In this document: positions 59,227 through 64,000 of the stretch, in pieces
Layout: each line of letters starts with the position of its first letter
Position numbering within the stretch: the first letter of the stretch is position 1
Assembly: GCF_003258355.1 (NCBI RefSeq)
Contig: NZ_QKPO01000012.1
Coordinates: 124,001 to 188,000, forward strand
Source of the DNA: Confluentibacter sediminis
Lineage (GTDB): Bacteria; Bacteroidota; Bacteroidia; Flavobacteriales; Flavobacteriaceae
DNA length: 64,000 nt
Direction of reading: 5' to 3'
Position numbers and translations under genes: made by a program
The notes under the pieces: generated by a model
What the model was told of the DNA's origin: nothing
What the model saw: only the letters and a program-made list of their open reading frames with translations
The model's database searches: none

Positions 59227-61320
59227 CCAAATTTTAACCCTTTCTTCGGGTGCTAAATACATACTATTGTTTTCTTTAATTTTGAATGCATCATAAAACG
59301 CATTTATATTAAGTAGAGGTTGAACGGCTCTTTGCATGCCAGGAGAATGCGGATCTGTTTTAATTTGATTTTTCAGAGCATCTTCTCTAATTTTTGTTCT
59401 CCAAACAGTTGCCCAAGACATGAAAAAACGTTGTTCTGGAGTAAACCCATCAATGTTTTCAGGCCTACCGTTTTCTTTAAAACTTAACTGCATGGCGTCG
59501 TAAGCAGCGTTAACCCCACCTAAGTCACCAATGTTTTCACCAAGCGTAAAAGCACCGTTAATTCGAGTGTCTGGTAAAACTTCAATGCTACTATATTGGT
59601 CAGCGAGTTTTTTTCCTAATACTTCAAATTGTTTTAAATCTTCATCAGTCCACCAATTATTTAAGTTTCCATTTTTATCGTATCTAGAACCAGAATCATC
59701 AAAACAATGGGAGATTTCATGACCAATTACGGCACCCATACCTCCATAATTAACGGCATCATCTGCTTTAAAATTATAGAAAGGCGGTTGTAAAATACCA
59801 GCAGGAAAAACAATTTCGTTGAATGGTGGGTTAAAGTAAGCATTCACAATCTGTGGAGCCATTCCCCATCTTGTTTTGTCAACGGGATTTCCTAAATCTT
59901 CTAAATTCTTATTGTGATTCCATGTATTTGCATTGAACATGTTTTCTAAATAAGAGCCTCCTTCGGCCACTCCATCAATTTTTAAATCTGAATAGTCTCT
60001 CCATTTGTCTGGATAGGCAATTTTAACTTTTAGGGCTAATAGCTTTTCTATAGCTTTTTGTTTTGTTTCATCTGTCATCCAATCTAAAGTTTTAATCCTA
60101 TTTTCAAAAGCTTTGATGACATTGGAAATCATTTTTTCTGCTTTTTCTTTAGCTTCAGGGGGAAACATTTCATCGACATACAACTTTCCTAAAGCTTCTC
60201 CCACCGTTCCGTTAAGGGTTTGTAAGGCTCTTTCATCTAAAGGACGTTGTTTTTTGGCTCCAGTTAAGGTTTTGCCATAAAATTCCCAATTGGCTTTTTC
60301 GATATCCGTACTAAGCATACCAGATGCTCTGTTAAAGGTAGACCAGCGTAAGTAGGCTTTCCAATCAGATACCTTGTTTTCAGCAAGAATATCTTGTAAA
60401 GCATTCATGTATTTCACTTCTGTAACAATGATTGTGTCTATTTTTTTAACGCCAATACCTTCAAAATAAGTTTTCCAATTAATAGCCGGTACCATGTTTT
60501 GTAATTCTTCAATAGATTTTGGATTGTAGCGTTTGCGAGCATCACGTCTTTCTACTTTGTCCATTCTTGGTTCAGCCAAACGCGTTTCAAAAGCAAGAAC
60601 CTGTTTGGCTTGAGTATTGGCTTCGGTTTCAGAATACCCTAAAAGTTGCAGCATTTTTGTAATATGTGAGACATATGCAGCTCTTTTTTCTTTGGAATCC
60701 ATATCGTCTTTTACATAATAATCTCTATCTGGAAGACCTAGTCTGCCAGCTCCTAAAAAAGCAGAGTTTATATTGCTGTTTTTTGGATCGGCACCTACAC
60801 TAAAACCAAAAAAGCCAGCACCGCCCTTAGGTTCCATTTCAATAAGGTGATTTTGTAGATCTTGTATGTTTTTAATGGCATCTATTTTAGCTAAGTATGG
60901 TTTTATAGGCTCTATCCCTTTTTTTTCTCTACTTATGGTGTCCATAATAGTTTGAAAAAGTTTTACGGCTTTTTCTTGATCGGATCCAGGAATTACTTGA
61001 ATTTTTTTTAAATCCTTGTTATCTGACATAGCCGCTTTTAAGATGTTAAGCGCATCATCGTCCGTTTTTTTTCTTAACTCGTTAAAACTACCCCATCTGG
61101 TTTGGTCATCGGGTATTTCAGTGTTTTCTAACCATTTGCCATTTACGTATTTAAAAAAGTCGTCTGCTGGATTAATGGAATTGTCCATAAGCTCAAGATT
61201 AATTCCAGACACTTCTTCAACTTGAGCAGTTTCTTTTTTTTGTTCTTTTTTACATGAAGCAACCAGTAATAAAAGAAGGAATATACTTGGCTTAGAAAAT
61301 TTTTTTAAGTTTTTTTTCAT
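59224..61320 (-). CDS. M13 family metallopeptidase (neprilysin/PepO-like), lipoprotein
   Basis: This zinc endopeptidase has about 698 residues, normal for the family. A lipoprotein signal ends LLLLLVASC, so it is anchored in the envelope. The zinc motif is VIGHEISHCFDD (HExxH), and the third ligand is the Glu of ENIGDLGG further on. NAYFNPPFNEIVFPAGILQPPF is the conserved substrate-binding NAYY-type segment. ATGs at 61338 and 61320 are both possible. It probably degrades peptides in the periplasm or outside. It is followed at its upstream side by another small lipoprotein gene, 103 bp away. Confidence 0.96.
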   Translation of the reverse strand: MKKNLKKFSKPSIFLLLLLVASCKKEQKKETAQVEEVSGINLELMDNSINPADDFFKYVNGKWLENTEIPDDQTRWGSFNELRKKTDDDALNILKAAMSDNKDLKKIQVIPGSDQEKAVKLFQTIMDTISREKKGIEPIKPYLAKIDAIKNIQDLQNHLIEMEPKGGAGFFGFSVGADPKNSNINSAFLGAGRLGLPDRDYYVKDDMDSKEKRAAYVSHITKMLQLLGYSETEANTQAKQVLAFETRLAEPRMDKVERRDARKRYNPKSIEELQNMVPAINWKTYFEGIGVKKIDTIIVTEVKYMNALQDILAENKVSDWKAYLRWSTFNRASGMLSTDIEKANWEFYGKTLTGAKKQRPLDERALQTLNGTVGEALGKLYVDEMFPPEAKEKAEKMISNVIKAFENRIKTLDWMTDETKQKAIEKLLALKVKIAYPDKWRDYSDLKIDGVAEGGSYLENMFNANTWNHNKNLEDLGNPVDKTRWGMAPQIVNAYFNPPFNEIVFPAGILQPPFYNFKADDAVNYGGMGAVIGHEISHCFDDSGSRYDKNGNLNNWWTDEDLKQFEVLGKKLADQYSSIEVLPDTRINGAFTLGENIGDLGGVNAAYDAMQLSFKENGRPENIDGFTPEQRFFMSWATVWRTKIREDALKNQIKTDPHSPGMQRAVQPLLNINAFYDAFKIKENNSMYLAPEERVKIW

Positions 61321-61441
61321 TTTTTTTGAATTAGTCATAATTTATCTGGACAATTTACCATTATAACTAATTTTGGTAAATAGGTTTATGAAAAAGTTAA
61401 CAAAAAATGAAATGGAATTTAATTACGGATAAGTAATGTTT

Positions 61442-61960
61442 TTAAGGCTTTTCAATATTGCGAGCATCATTTTCTATTTTTTTATTCAATTGAAAATTTA
61501 AATTAGAAAATGATACCAAAAGTTCTTCTAACGTATTTAAAAGGTCTCCCTTTTTGGTGGTTGACAGGTTTGATAAACTTTCTGTTTTGTAAAGCTTGGT
61601 TTCTAAAACAGTGATTCTAGCCAAAATAGCAGGCTTGTTTATGGTATCGGGAATGGTTTCTCTAATATCGGTTAGCAAGGTTTTTAGGTTTTTTTTAGCA
61701 TCCGTTTTAAAATAAGATAAATCCCCTTTTTTTACACTTTCAATAATATCGTTTAGTTGATTGAATTCTTGCCATGAACCAACAATGGGCTTTACCCTAT
61801 CATCAATGGAAAAATCTAAATATTTTAATTTGGACATATCTTTTTCGGTAATAGTTTGACTCTTTTTGGCAACATCACTATTTTCCGTATCCGTTTGAGT
61901 TGTTTTTTTACAAGACAAGCACATTAATAATATACAAGCGCTTAAAAACTTTATGGTCAT
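61442..61960 (-). CDS. Small helical lipoprotein of unknown function
   Basis: This 172-residue protein has a lipoprotein signal (FLSACILLMCLSC) and then a Ser/Thr-rich linker. The rest is helical, with heptad-like Leu spacing (LKTLLTDIRETIP, LLNTLEELLVSFSNLNFQLNKKI). I recognise no domain. It lies upstream of the M13 gene in the same direction and has its own promoter element at 61987. It may be secreted or periplasmic; a structural or chaperone role is only a guess. Confidence 0.7.
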   Translation of the reverse strand: MTIKFLSACILLMCLSCKKTTQTDTENSDVAKKSQTITEKDMSKLKYLDFSIDDRVKPIVGSWQEFNQLNDIIESVKKGDLSYFKTDAKKNLKTLLTDIRETIPDTINKPAILARITVLETKLYKTESLSNLSTTKKGDLLNTLEELLVSFSNLNFQLNKKIENDARNIEKP

Positions 61961-61986
61961 TTTATATATTTTGAAAACCTACTTAG

Positions 61987-62042
61987 CAAATATATGTCAA
62001 TTGTTTATTTTTTATATCATTTCAAATAATTGTATATATTTG
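61987..62042. promoter_or_regulatory. Divergent promoter region of the 61960 lipoprotein and 62068 genes
   Basis: A TATATTTG on the minus strand (61987-61994) lies 27 bp before the lipoprotein ATG. A TATATTTG on the plus strand (62035-62042) lies 25 bp before the HupE-like ATG. Both match TAnnTTTG exactly. Confidence 0.55.
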
Positions 62043-62067
62043 AACCCATCCCTAAAATCTAATTAAA

Positions 62068-62658
62068 ATGCTTGAAAATATCTGGTTCAACATACAATAC
62101 GGCATTAATCATGTTCTTGATATTAACGCCTACGATCATGTTTTATTTCTAATAGCTCTAAGTGTTCCCTATGTCTTTAAAGATTGGAAACGGGTATTGC
62201 TTTTAGTATCCATGTTTACCTTAGGTCATACCTTGTCTTTAGTCCTTGCTGTTTACGATATTGTTAGAATCAAAGTGTCTTTAGTTGAGTTTCTAATTCC
62301 CATAACGATTTTAATTGTTGCCATTTTTAATGTATTTACAGCCGGCAAAGGACCGCAAAAAGGGAATGTAGGGGTGTTATTTATTTCAACTTTATTTTTT
62401 GGTTTAATCCATGGGTTAGGTTTTGCAAGAGAATTTAAAATTATGTTGGGCGATACCGATAATAAGTTGGTTTTATTAGTAGAATTTGCTTTGGGAATAG
62501 AAATCGCTCAAATTATTATTGTATTCATAGTTTTGTTTTTAGGCTATTTGGTACAAACACTCTTTAGGTTCTCTAAACGCGATTGGGTTATGGTTATTTC
62601 GGCCGTAGTTGTCGGCCTTGTGATACCAATGATACTTAAAAGTGATTATTTACTCTAA
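62068..62658 (+). CDS. HupE/UreJ-like integral membrane protein
   Basis: This 196-residue protein has five to six helices. It contains a His in HVLDINAYDHVLFLIAL, then LGHTLSLVLAVYD and GLIHGLGFAREFKIMLG, which fit HupE/UreJ-2 family proteins. These are linked to nickel (or cobalt) handling for hydrogenase or urease in some bacteria. No urease or hydrogenase genes are in the window, so the metal or substrate is unknown. It precedes the dCMP deaminase gene by 115 bp. Confidence 0.85.
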   Translation: MLENIWFNIQYGINHVLDINAYDHVLFLIALSVPYVFKDWKRVLLLVSMFTLGHTLSLVLAVYDIVRIKVSLVEFLIPITILIVAIFNVFTAGKGPQKGNVGVLFISTLFFGLIHGLGFAREFKIMLGDTDNKLVLLVEFALGIEIAQIIIVFIVLFLGYLVQTLFRFSKRDWVMVISAVVVGLVIPMILKSDYLL

Positions 62659-62773
62659 AAAGAAACCAATCATTGCAAACTTTGGTAAAACTTTAACGAA
62701 CTTGCATTGTAATTAAAATACCAACCCTTTATATTCGTTATACCATTTTAATAGGTTATACACAAGTTCAATA

Positions 62774-63205
62774 ATGTCAGAAATCAAACAATTAAAATAC
62801 GATAAAGCCTATTTAAGAATTGCACAAGAGTGGGGCAAACTATCTTATTGTAAACGGAGACAAGTAGGTGCCCTTATTGTTAAAGACCGAATGATTATTT
62901 CAGACGGATATAATGGTACACCATCTGGGTTTGAGAATTTTTGTGAAGATGAAGAAGGTTATACCAAGTGGTATGTATTGCATGCAGAAGCAAACGCTAT
63001 TTTAAAGGTGGCTGCTTCTACACAATCCTGCAAAGGCGCAACGCTTTATATTACCATGTCGCCATGTAAAGAGTGTAGTAAACTTATTCACCAAGCAGGA
63101 ATAGTGAAAGTAGTTTACAATCAAGCTTATAAAGATGATTCAGGTTTAAAGTTTTTAGAGAAAGCAGGAATAAAACTTAAATTAATAGAATACTTAACCC
63201 CATAA
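62774..63205 (+). CDS. Deoxycytidylate deaminase family protein
   Basis: This 143-residue zinc enzyme has the deaminase signatures: LHAEANAILKV (zinc His and catalytic Glu) and TMSPCKECSKLIH (two zinc Cys). The SYCKRRQVGALIVKDRMIISDGYNGTPSGFENF segment is typical of the dCMP deaminase subgroup. It would make dUMP for thymidylate synthesis. It overlaps the next gene by one base (TAATG), which shows close translational coupling. Confidence 0.92.
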   Translation: MSEIKQLKYDKAYLRIAQEWGKLSYCKRRQVGALIVKDRMIISDGYNGTPSGFENFCEDEEGYTKWYVLHAEANAILKVAASTQSCKGATLYITMSPCKECSKLIHQAGIVKVVYNQAYKDDSGLKFLEKAGIKLKLIEYLTP

Positions 63206-64000
63206 TGCAGTTTCAAAAAAAATATTTGCCCCTTATTTTAGGCGTTGCCATTGCAGCAGGCATTTATATTGGAGGAAAGTTGAATTTTATGGATTCTTCA
63301 GATAGATTGTTTTCTAAAAACAGCAAGAAGGATAAAATTAATAGGCTGATAGATTATATAGATTACGATTATGTCGATGAGGTAAACACCGATAGTATTG
63401 TAGATGTTACGGTTAATGGCATTTTAGACAATCTTGATCCGCATTCGGTATACATTCCAAAAGAAGATATGGAACGTGTTACCGAAAACATGAAAGGTGA
63501 TTTTGTTGGTATTGGCGTTAGTTTTTATAAGTATAGAGATACTATTGCGGTTATAAGATCTATTGAAAATGGGCCAAGTGAAAGGGCCGGTATTAAAGGA
63601 GGTGATAGAATTGTTATGGCAGACAATGATTCCCTTACTGGTAAACGATTACAAGACACAGAAATTTTAGAGAAACTTAAAGGGGAAGTTAATTCCAAAG
63701 TAAATCTTAAAGTTTATAGAAAGGGCGAACCAAAACTTTTAAACTTCACGGTGAAACGTTCCAATATTCCTATAAAAAGTGTAGATGCTGCTTATATGCT
63801 TACAAATAAGCTGGGGTATATTAAAGTAAACAGGTTTGCCGAAACAACCTATAGGGAATTTAAAACAGCTTTAGATAAGCTTATAGCTTATGGTGCCACA
63901 GAAATTGCTTTAGATTTAAGAGACAATCCAGGGGGATTTCTTGGAATAGCAGAACAAATGGTAGACGAATTTTTAGAAGAAGATAAACTTATCTTATTCA
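63205..64000 (+). CDS. S41 family C-terminal processing peptidase (5' part)
   Basis: The gene runs off the right edge; 265 residues are visible. It starts with a membrane anchor (LPLILGVAIAAGIYIGG). A PDZ domain follows, roughly residues 75-165 (NMKGDFVGIGVSFYKY, ENGPSERAGIKGGDRIVMAD). The protease domain begins with LGYIKVNRFAETTYREF, and RDNPGGFLGIAEQMVDEFL is the S41 substrate-binding part. The catalytic Ser and Lys lie beyond the window. It is one base overlapped with the deaminase gene and is probably translated with it. Confidence 0.93.
   Translation, partial: MQFQKKYLPLILGVAIAAGIYIGGKLNFMDSSDRLFSKNSKKDKINRLIDYIDYDYVDEVNTDSIVDVTVNGILDNLDPHSVYIPKEDMERVTENMKGDFVGIGVSFYKYRDTIAVIRSIENGPSERAGIKGGDRIVMADNDSLTGKRLQDTEILEKLKGEVNSKVNLKVYRKGEPKLLNFTVKRSNIPIKSVDAAYMLTNKLGYIKVNRFAETTYREFKTALDKLIAYGATEIALDLRDNPGGFLGIAEQMVDEFLEEDKLILF

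Overview
The window looks like a chromosomal segment of a marine-type member of the Flavobacteriaceae (Bacteroidota). The DNA is AT-rich. Several genes have TAnnTTTG promoter elements, the -7 motif of this phylum. The gene content is typical of the group: the Bat aerotolerance operon, a HmuY/TonB haem module, DUF6607, DUF6686 and DUF6428 proteins, an OlsF-like acyltransferase, SulP with carbonic anhydrase, and flavobacterial-style P-II proteins. I found no rRNA, tRNA, CRISPR array, insertion sequence or prophage. Most of the window is ordinary core genome.

Layout. 1-3889: end of the bat operon (batB partial, batC, batD, batE). 3928-4554: a beta-carbonic anhydrase. 4588-9150: a probable haem/iron module, with a TonB receptor, a HmuY-like lipoprotein and a DoxX-like membrane protein on the minus strand, and DUF6607 and DUF6686 genes divergent to them. 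A 17-base palindrome lies between the two arms. 9137-11209: cvpA, a small conserved gene and pheS. 11333-18561: a six-gene RND efflux operon that starts with a GbsR/MarR-type regulator and ends with a TetR regulator and a small hypothetical gene. 18640-24951: gpsA, a lipoprotein, a PD40 protein, a GH43 glycosidase, DUF1801, a TauE/SafE exporter and a TM2 protein. 25031-26436: an arsR-DUF6428-arsC cluster. 26433-31234: olsF-like acyltransferase, aspartate kinase, GNAT and fbp. 31269-34182: SulP transporter, carbonic anhydrase and DUF2490 protein.

34642-50243 is a nitrogen and carbon assimilation block. It holds gltB and gltD, an outer-membrane barrel protein, three ammonium transporter genes each followed by a P-II gene, and phosphoenolpyruvate carboxylase. 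Terminator positions split the amt/glnK array into porin-amt1, glnK1-amt2, glnK2-amt3 and glnK3. 50536-55086 carries an unrecognised, conserved-looking 601-residue protein followed by nadA-nadB.

55100-57350 is the least ordinary stretch. It contains a possible short transcript encoding a 28-residue membrane peptide and ending in a 24-bp terminator stem, a short ssb without the usual acidic tail, phased GTTTGT repeats, decayed coding sequence, and a DUF3800 gene. The predicted promoter of the DUF3800 gene lies inside a near-perfect match to the E. coli LexA box. The rest (57355-64000) is housekeeping or secreted protein genes: a zinc-ribbon protein, a CBS protein, a TPR protein, an M13 peptidase, a lipoprotein, a HupE/UreJ-like protein, a dCMP deaminase and the start of an S41 C-terminal processing peptidase.

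All family calls come from reading the translations by eye, without database searches.
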